64,000 nt of DNA from Peptococcaceae bacterium BRH_c4b (GTDB lineage: Bacteria; Bacillota; Desulfotomaculia; Desulfotomaculales; Desulfocucumaceae). The DNA lies in assembly GCA_000961595.1 (NCBI GenBank), contig LADO01000066.1, positions 47,484 through 111,483 on the forward strand, in the 5' to 3' direction. The notes below the pieces were generated by a model. That model saw only the letters and a list, made by a program, of their open reading frames with translations, was not told the origin of the DNA and did no database searches. Position 1 is the first letter of the stretch, and each line of letters begins with the position of its first letter. Both the position numbers and the translations under genes were made by a program. Positions 35,791 through 45,401 of this stretch are shown here, in pieces.

Positions 35791-36895
35791 CTATTTTCCT
35801 CTGGCGGTTTCTCTCAGGTAGGCTGATATGAACTGGTCGATATCTCCATCCATCACGCCGTTTACATTGCCCGCCTCCACCCCGGTGCGGTGGTCTTTCA
35901 CCAGACTATAGGGGTGGAACACATAAGAGCGGATTTGGCTGCCCCAGGCTATATCCATCTGATCGCCGCGCATGGCTGCCAGTTCCTGCTCCTTTTTTTT
36001 TAATTCCAGGTCCAGCAGCTTGGATTTAAGCAGTTTCATGGCGGTGTTACGGTTGGATATCTGGGAACGCTCGCTCTGGCACTGCACCACTATCCCCGAA
36101 GGCAGGTGGGTAATACGCACAGCCGAATCGGTTTTGTTGACATGCTGTCCTCCCGCTCCCCCGGAACGATAGGTGTCTATTTTCAAATCCTCCGGGTCAA
36201 TTTCCACGTCTACACTGTCCTGAACCTCGGGCAGCACATCCACCGAGGCGAAGGAGGTGTGACGCCGGCCTGCGGCGTCGAAGGGAGATATGCGCACCAG
36301 CCGGTGCACCCCCTTTTCCGGGCGCAGATAGCCGAATGCGTTAGGCCCGCTAACGATAAGGGTGGCGCTCTTGATCCCGGCCTCGTCGCCGGGCAGCAAA
36401 TCGACCAGAGTGGTTTTATAGCCGTGGTCCTCTGTCCAGCGGGTATACATTCTCAGAAGCATTTCCACCCAGTCCTGGGCTTCAGTTCCCCCGGCCCCGG
36501 CGTGCAGGGATATAATGGCATTGCCCCGGTCATAAGGACCGCTAAGCAATACCTGGAGCTCCATTTCCTCCAGCCTGCATCTAAACTCCTTTAATTCCCC
36601 CTGTAGTTCACCGGCAACGGACTGGTCATCCTCCTCCTCACCCAGCTCCAGCAGCACCTGCAGGTCTTCATAAGCAGCGTTCAGACTTGCAAAGGAAGAT
36701 ACTTTTTCTTTCAAATAGGAAAGGTTCTGGGTTACTTGCTGTGTTTTTTCCTGGTCGTCCCAAAACCCTTGGGCCATCATAGCCTCTTCAAGTTTCTTGA
36801 TCTCAGATTCCTTTTGAGCGATGTCAAAGAGAAACCCTCAAATCTTCAATTCTTTTACCCAGGGATTCGATTTCCCTGGCCATCTCGGCAAACAT
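35791..36895 (-). CDS. prfB: Peptide chain release factor 2, with programmed +1 frameshift
   Basis: RF2 ends translation at UGA and UAA. The gene is in two frames: codons 1-23 (MFAEMAREIESLGKRIEDLR then VSL) run from the ATG at 36895 to an in-frame TGA at 36826-36824; shifting +1 at CTT-TGA-C continues in the second frame for 344 residues, giving 367 in all, the usual size. The slippery CTTTGAC and the upstream Shine-Dalgarno-like AGGGTT are the known autoregulatory signal: low RF2 lets the ribosome shift. The stop-recognition SPF (RISPFDAAG) and the GGQ loop (SGGAGGQHVNKTDSAVR) are present. The break is therefore regulatory, not a mutation. GGAG precedes the ATG. Confidence 0.96.
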
Positions 36896-36962
36896 AAAAT
36901 CACTCCTAATAAGATTTCTAAGGTTTAAGGTCCAAGGTCCAAGGTTTTTTGTTTTTTGACTC

Positions 36963-39608
36963 TTACGCTTTACTATCTGCGCCGCAGCATTTCTTGTACT
37001 TTTTGCCGCTGCCGCAGGGGCAGGGATCATTGCGGCCTACCTTGTTTTCATTTTTTACCGGCTTTTTCGGGCCTTCCTCATCGTAACGGTTCTCCACCAC
37101 CTTACGCTGCCGCACCGGGCTGGGTTCCTGCACCAGGTTCACCCGGAACAGATAGCGCACTGTATCTTCCTGTATGGTGGAGATCATATTCTGGAACATT
37201 TCATAGCTTTCAAATTTATATTCGATGAGGGGGTCTTTCTGGCCGTAAGCCCTCAGGCCAATACCCTCCCGGAGCTGATCCATGGTATCCAGATGGTCCA
37301 TCCATTTTTCGTCCACGATCCGGAGCATCAGCACACGCTCCAGTTCCCGCATGTTTTCGGGGCCTATTTCCTCTTCCCTGGCATCATAGGAGGCCCGGGA
37401 CTTTTCGGTGAGGAGTTCCCTGATCCCCTCCCGGCCCGCATCCTCGAAATCTTCAGGCTGCAGATCGTGGTTGGGCAGGAAAAACTGGCCGGCCTGTTCC
37501 AGCAGGCCCTCAAGGTCCCACTCCTCAGAATGAACCCCCTCGGGGCAGTAAGTTTCCACCACCCGGGACACCCCATCCTGGATCATCCGGTACACCACTT
37601 CTTTTAAATTATCCCCGGTCAAAACCTGACGGCGCTGGCTGTATATCAGCTCGCGCTGCTGATTCATAACATCGTCATACTGCAGCACGTGCTTGCGGAT
37701 GTCGAAGTTACGGTTTTCCACCCTTTTCTGGGCTGTTTCTATGGACTTGGTAATCAGGCTGTGCTCAATGGGCATATCCTCTTCAATACCCAGCCGGTCC
37801 ATCAGGCCGGAGATGTTTTCCGAGCCGAAAAGCCTCATTAAATCGTCTTCCAGGGCACTGTAAAACTGGCTGGAGCCCGGGTCCCCCTGGCGGCCGGAGC
37901 GGCCCCGCAGCTGATTGTCGATACGCCTGCTCTCATGCCGCTCAGTGCCTATTATATGCAGTCCGCCCTGTTCGGCCACCTGCCTGTGCTCCTCCCCGGT
38001 TACTTGCTTGTATCTTCCCAAAGTTTCCTGCTCCAGAATAGTCGCACCCGGCTCGGCAGCGGCCTCAGATTCAAAGCCCTGTTTGCTCAATTCCGCCTGG
38101 GCCAGAAACTCGGGATTGCCTCCCAACAGAATGTCGGTACCACGTCCGGCCATGTTGGTGGCGATGGTGACCGCTCCCAGCCGGCCGGCCTGGGCCACTA
38201 TCTCTGCCTCTTTATCGTGATATTTGGCGTTGAGCACCTGATGCGAAACACCGGCCCGCTTGAGCATGGAGCTTAAAACTTCCGACTTTTCTATGGAAAT
38301 GGTACCCACCAGCACCGGCTGCCCGGTGGCATGACGGTGGGAAATCTCATCCACCACCGCCCGGAATTTGGCCGCCTCTGTTTTGTAGACCACATCCGGC
38401 ATATCCCTGCGCACCATGGGCATATGGGTGGGGATAACGACAACATCAAGATTGTATATCTTCCTGAACTCGTCTTCTTCGGTGGCCGCCGTGCCGGTCA
38501 TGCCGGCCAGCTTTTCATACATGCGGAAATAATTCTGGAAAGTAATGGTGGCCAGAGTCTGGGACTCCCTTTCGATGCGTACCCCTTCCTTGGCCTCAAT
38601 GGACTGGTGCAGGCCGTCACTATAGCGCCGACCAAACATCAGCCGGCCAGTGAACTCGTCGACTATGATCACCTGACCGTCCTTTACCACATAGTCACGG
38701 TCCCTCTTCATCAGGGCATGAGCCTTGAGGGCCTGGTTCATGTGGTGGGTCAATTCTATGTTGACATCGTCATAAAGATTCTCCACTCCCAGCATCTTTT
38801 CCACCTTGGCCACACCCTCTTCAGTGATGGTCACGGCGTGGGCCTTCTCGTCCACGTTGTAATCCTCTTCCCGGGTCAGCCTGGGTATTATTTTGGCAAA
38901 GGTGTAATACAAATCGGTGGCCTTGTCAGCCTGGCCGGATATAATCAAAGGGGTCCTGGCCTCGTCCACCAGGATGCTGTCCACCTCGTCCACAATGGCG
39001 TAGTGCAGCTCCCGCTGCACCAACTGGTCCGGGTGGGTGGCCATGTTGTCCCTGAGGTAGTCGAAGCCAAATTCGTTGTTGGTGCCGTAGGTCACGTCGC
39101 AGCAGTAGGAACTCCTGCGGTCATCCCATTCCAGTCCGTGCACAATGAGTCCCACTGACAGCCCCAGGAATTTGTAAATCTGGCCCATCCACTGGCTGTC
39201 CCGGCGGGCCAGGTAGTCATTAACGGTAATAACGTGCACGCCCCGGCCGGTGAGGGCGTTAAGATAAACCGGCAGGGTGGCCACCAGGGTTTTACCTTCA
39301 CCGGTTTTCATCTCGGCGATGCGGCCCTGATGCAGTATTATACCGCCCATCAGCTGTACGTCGAAATGCCGCATATTCAGCACCCTTTTGCTGGCCTCCC
39401 GCACTACTGCGAAGGCTTCCGGCAGTATATCGCTGGTGGTGGCGCCATTGTCCAGTTTATCTTTTAAATATATCGTCTTGGCCTGCAAATCGGCATCGGA
39501 CAAAGGCGCCACAGAGCTTTCCAGTGCGTTGATTTCGTTGACTACCCTCTGCATCTTTTTGACTTCCCTGGCGTTATCATCCAACAGGTTACGCAGAAAA
39601 CCGAGCAT
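36963..39608 (-). CDS. secA: Preprotein translocase ATPase SecA
   Basis: The motor that pushes preproteins through SecYEG. The 881-residue protein has Walker A ([20 protein letters not shown]), [19 protein letters not shown], the cross-linking and scaffold domains, helicase motifs ([32 protein letters not shown]) and the C-terminal zinc motif [17 protein letters not shown] that binds SecB or ribosomes. It would export the many signal-peptide proteins in this window. It lies between hpf and prfB, a conserved order in Firmicutes. Confidence 0.97.
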   Translation of the reverse strand: MLGFLRNLLDDNAREVKKMQRVVNEINALESSVAPLSDADLQAKTIYLKDKLDNGATTSDILPEAFAVVREASKRVLNMRHFDVQLMGGIILHQGRIAEMKTGEGKTLVATLPVYLNALTGRGVHVITVNDYLARRDSQWMGQIYKFLGLSVGLIVHGLEWDDRRSSYCCDVTYGTNNEFGFDYLRDNMATHPDQLVQRELHYAIVDEVDSILVDEARTPLIISGQADKATDLYYTFAKIIPRLTREEDYNVDEKAHAVTITEEGVAKVEKMLGVENLYDDVNIELTHHMNQALKAHALMKRDRDYVVKDGQVIIVDEFTGRLMFGRRYSDGLHQSIEAKEGVRIERESQTLATITFQNYFRMYEKLAGMTGTAATEEDEFRKIYNLDVVVIPTHMPMVRRDMPDVVYKTEAAKFRAVVDEISHRHATGQPVLVGTISIEKSEVLSSMLKRAGVSHQVLNAKYHDKEAEIVAQAGRLGAVTIATNMAGRGTDILLGGNPEFLAQAELSKQGFESEAAAEPGATILEQETLGRYKQVTGEEHRQVAEQGGLHIIGTERHESRRIDNQLRGRSGRQGDPGSSQFYSALEDDLMRLFGSENISGLMDRLGIEEDMPIEHSLITKSIETAQKRVENRNFDIRKHVLQYDDVMNQQRELIYSQRRQVLTGDNLKEVVYRMIQDGVSRVVETYCPEGVHSEEWDLEGLLEQAGQFFLPNHDLQPEDFEDAGREGIRELLTEKSRASYDAREEEIGPENMRELERVLMLRIVDEKWMDHLDTMDQLREGIGLRAYGQKDPLIEYKFESYEMFQNMISTIQEDTVRYLFRVNLVQEPSPVRQRKVVENRYDEEGPKKPVKNENKVGRNDPCPCGSGKKYKKCCGADSKA

Positions 39609-39862
39609 TTACAATCACCTACTAACTCCCATAATTAAAAGGGGGAAATTTATCCCCCCGCATCCTAAAAAATTACAATAAAATTGTAACACTAAGACCC
39701 GTATGTTGCAAGGGCTCCAAAATAAATAGGGCTCCCTGCCCACACGAGATCGGGAGCCCCGTCCTGCCATCCCAGAAGACTGTTGCAAAACGCACAAGAT
39801 CGGGTTTACGTAAGCAAAGTTAGTGAGCCTCTACCTAAATCTCAAGAGATATCCAGAAACCA
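39609..39862. other. Upstream region of secA
   Basis: With the palindromic element at 39863-39983, the gap between secA and hpf is 375 bases. This part holds a hairpin at 39729-39759 and otherwise AT-rich sequence. No gene or convincing promoter was found. Confidence 0.6.
39729..39759 (-). terminator. Possible terminator between hpf and secA
   Basis: 8-bp perfect stem GGGCTCCC / GGGAGCCC with a 15-base loop, followed on the minus strand by TATTTATTTT. Confidence 0.55.
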
Positions 39863-39983
39863 GAGGCCGTTCAAAAACAAGTATGGCGCGGAAGGAGAAG
39901 CCGGACAGCGCGGAGCGTACTTATAGTACGTGAGCACTGGGCGGCGAGCCTGACAAAGCCAGACGCAGTTTTTCAACGGCCTC
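39863..39983. repeat. 121-bp palindromic element, copy 2, abutting the hpf stop
   Basis: Same length and end repeats as the element at 4619-4739, with about 11 base differences. The central hairpin is CGTACT-TAT-AGTACG: stem kept, loop fully changed. The element begins at the base directly after the TAG stop of hpf. Its orientation relative to the upstream gene is the same as for copy 1. Confidence 0.9.
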
Positions 39984-40505
39984 CTAGAACGTTGGCTCAA
40001 TCAAGCCATAATTGCCTCTCTTGCGTTTATATACTACATTAACCTGCTCGGTTTCAGCATTGGAAAACACAAAGAAGTTGTGTCCCAGCAAATTCATCTG
40101 CAGCACCGCTTCCTCCACCGCCATGGGCTTGAAGGCAAATTTCTTGGTGCGCACAACCTCGGGCTCGTTGTTATCGGCGTAAGCCGCTGCATTCCTGCCC
40201 TCGCCCACCGGCTTGACGAAGCGTTTCAACAGCCGTCCCTTGTATTTTTCTATCTGTTTTTCCAGCTTCTCCACCACTTGATCGATGGAGGTATACATAT
40301 CACCGGTGGATTCCTCGCCTCTTAAAATCATACCGTTAATGGGAATGGTTACCTCGATGCGGTGGGTTTCTTTTTCAACTGCCAGGGTTACCTGCGCCTC
40401 GCCCAGATTATCCAGATATTTGTCCAGCTTGCCCAGACGTTTTTCCACGTACTCCTTGAGAGCGGCGGTAACCTCCATGTTTTTTCCCCGTACCTGTACC
40501 ATCAT
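39984..40505 (-). CDS. hpf: Ribosome hibernation promoting factor, long form
   Basis: A 173-residue protein: the N-terminal ~100 residues form the ribosome-binding HPF/YfiA domain (VQVRGKNMEVTAALKEYVEK, RLGKLDKYL, EVTIPINGMILRGEES, DMYTSIDQVVEKLEKQI) and the C-terminal ~60 residues the dimerisation domain (VVRTKKFAFKPMAVEEAVLQ, LLGHNFFVFSNAETEQVNVVYKRKRGNYGLIEP) that joins two 70S ribosomes into 100S dimers in resting cells. GGAG lies 10 bases upstream of the first ATG. The stop is abutted exactly by the palindromic element at 39863-39983. Confidence 0.96.
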   Translation of the reverse strand: MMVQVRGKNMEVTAALKEYVEKRLGKLDKYLDNLGEAQVTLAVEKETHRIEVTIPINGMILRGEESTGDMYTSIDQVVEKLEKQIEKYKGRLLKRFVKPVGEGRNAAAYADNNEPEVVRTKKFAFKPMAVEEAVLQMNLLGHNFFVFSNAETEQVNVVYKRKRGNYGLIEPTF

Positions 40506-40648
40506 GGGGCAACAACTCCTTTCGGATCCGTAGTATGTATTTTTCCTCTAAATCCTCCGTGCAGGAGGAAAGCTTGAACTATTTCAACAATATTATGTGA
40601 TAAAAAGGCAATCCGCAAACAAGGAGGCTGACCGGCTCAAATAATGAA

Positions 40649-40673
40649 AAACCCCAGTCGAAGGACTGGGGTT
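40649..40673 (-). terminator. Terminator of csp
   Basis: Stem AACCCCAGTC / GACTGGGGTT with a GAAG loop (CTTC on the transcribed strand), followed by TTTTCATTATTT on the minus strand. Confidence 0.9.
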
Positions 40674-40680
40674 GCTGGCT

Positions 40681-40878
40681 TTATATCTTTATAACGTTGG
40701 ATGCCTGAGGACCTCTGGCTCCGTCGACTATATCGAATTCAACCCGCTGTCCCTCGTTTAAAGTTTTGAAGCCTTCATCCTGGATGGCTGAAAAGTGGAC
40801 GAAAACGTCCCCGCCGTCTTCTCTTTCAATAAAACCGTAACCTTTTTCAGCACTAAACCATTTTACCTTGCCTTGCAT
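40681..40878 (-). CDS. Cold shock protein
   Basis: A 65-residue single-strand RNA/DNA-binding OB-fold protein: [17 protein letters not shown] (RNP1 K-G-F/Y-G-F-I) and DVFVHFSAI (RNP2), ending GPQASNVI. It acts as an RNA chaperone. The ATG at 40878 has AGGAGG 10 bases upstream; an ATG at 40887 is too close to the ribosome site. It has its own promoter and terminator. A GGCTTCGAAGCC hairpin lies in the short leader. Confidence 0.95.
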   Translation of the reverse strand: MQGKVKWFSAEKGYGFIEREDGGDVFVHFSAIQDEGFKTLNEGQRVEFDIVDGARGPQASNVIKI

Positions 40879-40927
40879 TAAACACATTCCTCCTAATTCT
40901 AAATCACGGCTTCGAAGCCGTACAAGT

Positions 40928-40956
40928 ATGTTAGCACAATAAACAAGTCGTGTCAA
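40928..40956 (-). promoter_or_regulatory. csp promoter
   Basis: On the minus strand, -35 TTGACA (40956-40951), 17-base spacer, -10 TAACAT (40933-40928), about 50 bases upstream of the csp start. Confidence 0.78.
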
Positions 40957-41181
40957 GTCTTTCCATCGACAGTCTCTCCATATCTGCCCGAGGTCATATC
41001 CCGGCACAGTCCGTCATGTCGAAAAATACCTGTTGAAAGTGTGATTGTGTGACATATTGCTGTGGGTATTGTGGATAAGTCTGTTAGTAACCTGTTTTTT
41101 AAGGGTTTCGGTTGTTAATAACCTGTTTTTATGTAAATTTTTTGTCAAAATTAGATTGAGTCTATGTTAAAATATGTAGAA
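40957..41181. other. Gap between csp promoter and comFC
   Basis: Holds a lone DnaA-box-like TGTGGATAA at 41070-41078, and a near-perfect direct repeat GTTARTAACCTGTTTTT at 41083-41099 and 41115-41131. On the plus strand TTGTCA and TTAAAAT stand at promoter-like spacing near 41141-41170, but no plus-strand gene follows. No gene was found. Confidence 0.5.
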
Positions 41182-41916
41182 TTATAATCCCGTCCTGCCG
41201 GATGCTGCCGCCAGCCCCAGCACCAGGGAAGCCCCCGCTGCCAAAAGAATTCCAGCTACAGCCTCCAGAGTGCCAGCGGTGGTAATGACATCATCCACCA
41301 CCAGCAGCACCCTGCCATGCACAGATGATCGATCGGGTACGTCGAAGGCGCCCTGCAGGTTTTTCTGCCGCTGCCGCCGGCCAATTCCGGTCTGGGCCGG
41401 GGTCTCTTTTATCTTTCGCACAGCCTTCAACAGCGGCAGCCCGAGGGTAGCGGAAACCTCCCCGGCCAGCAAATCCGCCTGGTTGAATCCCCGCTCCCGC
41501 AGGCGTCCGGGAGACATGGGCACCGGAACCACAGCACTGACGCGGTTGAACCCGGTCTCAGCACGGGCGGCAGCAACCATTCCGGCAGCCAGATGAGAGG
41601 CCAGTCCCCTCTTATTATGAAACTTTAAACCGTGCACGGCATCCTTCAACAAACCTTCATAGGGACCGGCCGCCCGGGCCAGCAAAAAGGGTCTGGGAGT
41701 CTCCCGGCAGTCCTTGCAGATATGCATATGCCTCCCCGATCCGGTGAAGTACCTGCCGCACACGGAGCAAAAGGGCTCCCGAAGATAGCCCTCCATGGTG
41801 CGCCGGCAATCGGCACACACCTGCGCCCCGGTACTGTTGCCACCGCAAAAGGGACACGCCTCCCGGGGAGGAAAAACAAGGTCCAGAAAAGCCAGCCCCA
41901 GAGTTTTAAGGTTCAA
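41182..41916 (-). CDS. ComF family phosphoribosyltransferase-like protein
   Basis: About 244 residues: an N-terminal zinc region with four CxxC pairs (CPFCGG, CADCRR, CSVCGR, CKDCRE) and a C-terminal type-I phosphoribosyltransferase domain with VVPVPMSPGRLRERGFNQAD, QKNLQGAF and VLLVVDDVITTAGTL. ComFC takes part in DNA uptake during competence; in many Clostridia its role is not tested. The frame is open to 42048, but that part overlaps the upstream gene; the TTG at 41916 with AGAGG upstream is a reasonable start. It belongs to the conserved comF-hpf-secA-prfB neighbourhood. Confidence 0.87.
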   Translation of the reverse strand: MNLKTLGLAFLDLVFPPREACPFCGGNSTGAQVCADCRRTMEGYLREPFCSVCGRYFTGSGRHMHICKDCRETPRPFLLARAAGPYEGLLKDAVHGLKFHNKRGLASHLAAGMVAAARAETGFNRVSAVVPVPMSPGRLRERGFNQADLLAGEVSATLGLPLLKAVRKIKETPAQTGIGRRQRQKNLQGAFDVPDRSSVHGRVLLVVDDVITTAGTLEAVAGILLAAGASLVLGLAAASGRTGL

Positions 41917-41950
41917 GGTTCCAACCACCTCTTCAAAACCGGCAAACCAC

Positions 41951-43645
41951 CTACAGTTGGGAGCCGCAGACCACCCTGTCCCTGCCTGTGCGCTTGGCCC
42001 GGTCCAGACTGCTCGCACAAAGCTCAAACAGTGTGTCGGCACCGGCACCCTCCAGAGGCAAAACCGCCACCCCGCAGCTTATCCTCACCATTGTCGGCAG
42101 CCCCTCCGGAAAGCGGCATGCCGCCACCGACTCCCGAATACCTTCCGCCAGACTGAAGGCTTCCTCCTCTTCCATCCCGGGCAGCAGCAGGGCAAATTCA
42201 TCGCTGCCGAAACGTGCCGCCAGTGCTTCCTCTGGTTTCAAACCGTGAATGATTTGTGCCATTTTCTGAAGCACTTTGTCCCCGGCCCGGTAGCCAAAAC
42301 GCCTGTTAAGTTGTTCCATGTAATCCACGTCCGCTATAATCAACGCCATACTCCCCGCTCCTGTAGTGTCTCCTGTATAATAATCCCGGCAGCAGCGGTA
42401 AAAATAGGTGCGGTTATACAAACCAGTATGGGTGTCAATCTTCTCCAGGTAAGCAATTCTTCTTTCCAGCAGGTTATTGGCAAGGGCCACGGAAAGAGCG
42501 CCCACAATCACGGCCAGGGTTTGCAAGTGATGCTCGTCATAAGCCATGGGCCTTTTCTCGCCCAGCACCAATAGACCTATGGCGCCCGCTTCGGTTACCA
42601 GGGGCACCAGCAGCATAGAGCGGTAGACCTGGGGCATGCCCGGCTCCCCCCTGACCCTGAAGTCCGCCCGGGAATCATAAATAATTTCCGGCTCACGGTT
42701 GGTCAGCACAAAGCCATGAAAACCCTCACCGGCGAAAACGGTGCTTTTTTTCATCTGCGCGGCAAACTGCCCGTAAACCGCCTCCGCAGCATAGACAGCA
42801 GGATTCTCCGACTGGAGATATACCACCCCGCAGTGGAAGGAAACCGCCCGCCTGGCCTCCTTTAAAAGGAGCCCAGGTATTTCCGCAGGCCCCAGCTTAC
42901 CGCTCAGACGGCGTGAAATTTCATACATGGCCCGAAGCTCACGGTTGGCCAGTTCCACGTGCACGTACATGCGCAGAATAAACTGGACTACCAGCAACGG
43001 CACAAAAAGAAACACCGCCGATGCCATGCCCAGCCGCATGTACAGCAAGGCCATAATGATGCCGAAGGGAGCGGTAACCAGATAGGTCAGTCCGTCCCAG
43101 CGCAGGGCGTCCCGCCAGGGCAGCGCCCTCTGTTTGGGCCTTCCGGGATAAGTGTAAAGATAAACAAGGGCATGGTTGATGGTAAAATAAAAAATCACAA
43201 AAGCAGCCACCCCGGCTCCCGTGGTAAAATCAATCCGCTCCGGCAGCGGTGCCCTGAAACCGATCAGTGGCAGAACTGAACAGAGCTGGGCCGACCCCAG
43301 CACGGCCAGCACCTGCTGGGCAGTATTGAAGAAGGTGGTGCGCAGGGGATCGCCGCGATTGGCCACGCCCCTGGCGACTAAAGCCGCCAGAGCGCCGATC
43401 CAGGCGCTGGTTTCCGGCCCGTAAATCAACAGGCACGCCAAAACTATGGAAAAACCCCCGGAAAGCCTTCCCAGAGGAAAAGAAACAATCAGCCATTCGG
43501 AGAGAATGCCCAGCAGTATAAGCAGCAGATACTCCCTGGTCTTGTCCAGGTCAACCGCCGAAAAGTAATAGCAAAGCAGCCAAAAGCCGGACAATATCAC
43601 CAGCCAGGTAAATAGTATATGTAAAAATCCCCGCTCGGATTTCAT
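41951..43645 (-). CDS. Membrane GAF-GGDEF protein with GSDEF motif
   Basis: About 564 residues: six to eight transmembrane helices in the first 230 (LFTWLVILSGFWLLCYYF, YLLLILLGILSEWLIVSF), a GAF-like domain at about 250-390 (FHCGVVYLQSENP, SMLLVPLVTEAGAIGLLVLG) and a C-terminal GGDEF domain (IDTHTGLYNRTYFY, LIIADVDYMEQLN, GDKVLQKMAQII). The active-site loop reads RFGSDEF (480-484), so the second glycine is serine. Classical diguanylate cyclases need GG(D/E)EF, so activity is uncertain and a GTP- or c-di-GMP-binding role is possible. The ATG at 43645 has GGGGAGG 9 bases upstream. Confidence 0.88.
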   Translation of the reverse strand: MKSERGFLHILFTWLVILSGFWLLCYYFSAVDLDKTREYLLLILLGILSEWLIVSFPLGRLSGGFSIVLACLLIYGPETSAWIGALAALVARGVANRGDPLRTTFFNTAQQVLAVLGSAQLCSVLPLIGFRAPLPERIDFTTGAGVAAFVIFYFTINHALVYLYTYPGRPKQRALPWRDALRWDGLTYLVTAPFGIIMALLYMRLGMASAVFLFVPLLVVQFILRMYVHVELANRELRAMYEISRRLSGKLGPAEIPGLLLKEARRAVSFHCGVVYLQSENPAVYAAEAVYGQFAAQMKKSTVFAGEGFHGFVLTNREPEIIYDSRADFRVRGEPGMPQVYRSMLLVPLVTEAGAIGLLVLGEKRPMAYDEHHLQTLAVIVGALSVALANNLLERRIAYLEKIDTHTGLYNRTYFYRCCRDYYTGDTTGAGSMALIIADVDYMEQLNRRFGYRAGDKVLQKMAQIIHGLKPEEALAARFGSDEFALLLPGMEEEEAFSLAEGIRESVAACRFPEGLPTMVRISCGVAVLPLEGAGADTLFELCASSLDRAKRTGRDRVVCGSQL

Positions 43646-43697
43646 AAAAGCAAACCTCCCCTGCCTTAAATTTCGACAAAGGGAGGTTTTTTCCTTT

Positions 43698-44102
43698 TCA
43701 GCACAATTCTCCATATAGGGCCAAGGCAATAACGTGTTTGTCGCAGTAATCGCTTAAGTCGAAATAGCGTCTGTTATCTTTCACCGGGCGTATCTGGTGG
43801 CAAGGGCTGCCTACACCCTTCTCCCTGGCGGAAACCAGTCCGGTGCCAAGTCTGGAGCGACAGAATAGATTAATTATAGCGCCGGTGCGGTCTTTTGATT
43901 TTTCGTCTGCACACATCACGTAGCAAACCGGTTCTACCCGGACTTCACGGGCCAGCCGGCGAAGCAGAATTTCTACCGAATCCTCGTGGTTACCCAGCAG
44001 GAATACTATTTCTCCCCTTCCGGAGTTATCGTCCTCCCGGCATACCACTGCCAGCACCCACAATAACCAGGCACCCAGCATGAAACATAGCACTGCCAGC
44101 AT
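43698..44102 (-). CDS. Hypothetical protein with one N-terminal membrane helix
   Basis: About 134 residues. Residues 1-21 form a hydrophobic helix (LAVLCFMLGAWLLWVLAVV). The rest is soluble, with EIVFLLGNHEDSVEILLRRLA, VCYVMCADEKSKDRTGAIINL and YFDLSDYCDKHVIALALYGEL; four cysteines are scattered through it. The LLGNHEDSVEILLRRL and DxSxDxT-like segments recall the start of a glycosyltransferase-A fold, but the protein is too short to be an enzyme of that type. I do not recognise a family. The ATG at 44102 has GGGGGTG 6 bases upstream; GTG at 44111 is also open. Confidence 0.6.
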   Translation of the reverse strand: MLAVLCFMLGAWLLWVLAVVCREDDNSGRGEIVFLLGNHEDSVEILLRRLAREVRVEPVCYVMCADEKSKDRTGAIINLFCRSRLGTGLVSAREKGVGSPCHQIRPVKDNRRYFDLSDYCDKHVIALALYGELC

Positions 44103-44187
44103 AAGCAACACCCCCGGTTGCTTCCATAGTATGTTAGAGACGGTCCGGAGGTGCTTGTTTCAGCAGGAAACTGTTAAAGTGGGAAAT

Positions 44188-45378
44188 TTATACTCCCGCC
44201 TGCTTTTTCAGTAATTCCGCCTTATCCGTTCTTTCCCAGGGCAGGTCTATATCCGTGCGCCCGAAATGACCGTAGGCAGCAGTGCGGCGATATATAGGCC
44301 GGCGCAAATCCAGGGTCTTAATAATCCCCGCCGGTCGTAAATCAAAGTTTTCCGTTACCAGCTTGACCAGCAGTTCATCCTTTATTTTACCCGTTCCGAA
44401 GGTATCCACCATCACCGATACCGGGAAGGCCACACCGATAGCATAGGCCAGCTGAACCTCGCAGCGGTCCGCCAGGCCAGCGGCCACAATATTCTTGGCC
44501 ACGTAGCGGGCGGCGTAGCTGGCGGAGCGGTCCACCTTGGTGGGGTCCTTGCCGGAAAAAGCGCCACCGCCGTGGCGGGCCATGCCGCCATAAGTATCTA
44601 CAATTATTTTACGGCCGGTAAGGCCGGTATCCCCCTGGGGGCCGCCGATAACAAACCTGCCGGTGGGATTGATAAAATAGCGGGTGCAGGTTTCCAGCAG
44701 TTCCTTGGGCACTACATCCTTGATAACCTTTTCGATAATATCCTCCCGGATGGTCTTCAAATCCACCCTGGAAGAGTGTTGGGTGGAAACCACCACGGTA
44801 TTTAGCCCAATGGGTATATCCCCCTCATACTCCACCGTCACCTGCACCTTGCCGTCCGGCCTCAGGTAAGGTAACTCCCTGTTCTTCCGTACCACTGCCA
44901 GGCGGCGGGCCATGCGGTGCGCCAGCGCTATGGGCAGGGGCATAAACTCTTTTGTCTCGTTGGAGGCGTAGCCAAACATCATACCCTGGTCCCCGGCGCC
45001 GATAGCCGATATCTCTTCGTCAGTCATCTGGCCTTCCTTGGCCTCCAGAGCCTTGTCCACGCCCAGAGCAATGTCCGCTGACTGCTCATCAATGGATGTC
45101 ATCACCGCGCAGGTATCGCAGTCAAAGCCGTATTTAGCCCTGGTGTAGCCTATATCCCTTATGGTTTCCCGTACCACTTTAGTAATATCCACGTAACATC
45201 CGGTGGTAATTTCCCCCGCCACCAGCACCAGGCCGGTGGTGACCAGGGTCTCACAGGCCACCCGGGCATTGGGGTCCTGTCCTATAATCTCATCAAGAAT
45301 AGAATCCGAAATCTGATCCGCTATTTTATCAGGATGACCTTCAGTCACTGACTCCGAGGTAAACAATCTCCTGCCCAA
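44188..45378 (-). CDS. metK: S-adenosylmethionine synthetase
   Basis: Makes S-adenosylmethionine from methionine and ATP. The 396-residue protein begins [21 protein letters not shown] and contains the signatures [22 protein letters not shown] [29 protein letters not shown] and the P-loop-like [23 protein letters not shown] segment [20 protein letters not shown]. The TTG at 45378 has GGAGGG 6 bases upstream; the longer frame is not supported. No S-box riboswitch was seen upstream, only hairpin repeats. Confidence 0.97.
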   Translation of the reverse strand: MGRRLFTSESVTEGHPDKIADQISDSILDEIIGQDPNARVACETLVTTGLVLVAGEITTGCYVDITKVVRETIRDIGYTRAKYGFDCDTCAVMTSIDEQSADIALGVDKALEAKEGQMTDEEISAIGAGDQGMMFGYASNETKEFMPLPIALAHRMARRLAVVRKNRELPYLRPDGKVQVTVEYEGDIPIGLNTVVVSTQHSSRVDLKTIREDIIEKVIKDVVPKELLETCTRYFINPTGRFVIGGPQGDTGLTGRKIIVDTYGGMARHGGGAFSGKDPTKVDRSASYAARYVAKNIVAAGLADRCEVQLAYAIGVAFPVSVMVDTFGTGKIKDELLVKLVTENFDLRPAGIIKTLDLRRPIYRRTAAYGHFGRTDIDLPWERTDKAELLKKQAGV

Positions 45379-45401
45379 TAAAATCCCTCCTACTAAGGAA
45401 A

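Noticed and set aside
36824..36895. prfB as a frameshifted pseudogene
   Set aside because: The break is at the conserved CTTTGAC recoding site with a Shine-Dalgarno-like sequence upstream, and both parts are complete.
41070..41078. Replication origin near the DnaA box
   Set aside because: Only one box, no dnaA/dnaN nearby and no cluster of boxes with an AT-rich unwinding region.
41141..41170. Plus-strand promoter-like pair near comFC
   Set aside because: No plus-strand gene follows, and AT-rich sequence often gives such matches by chance.
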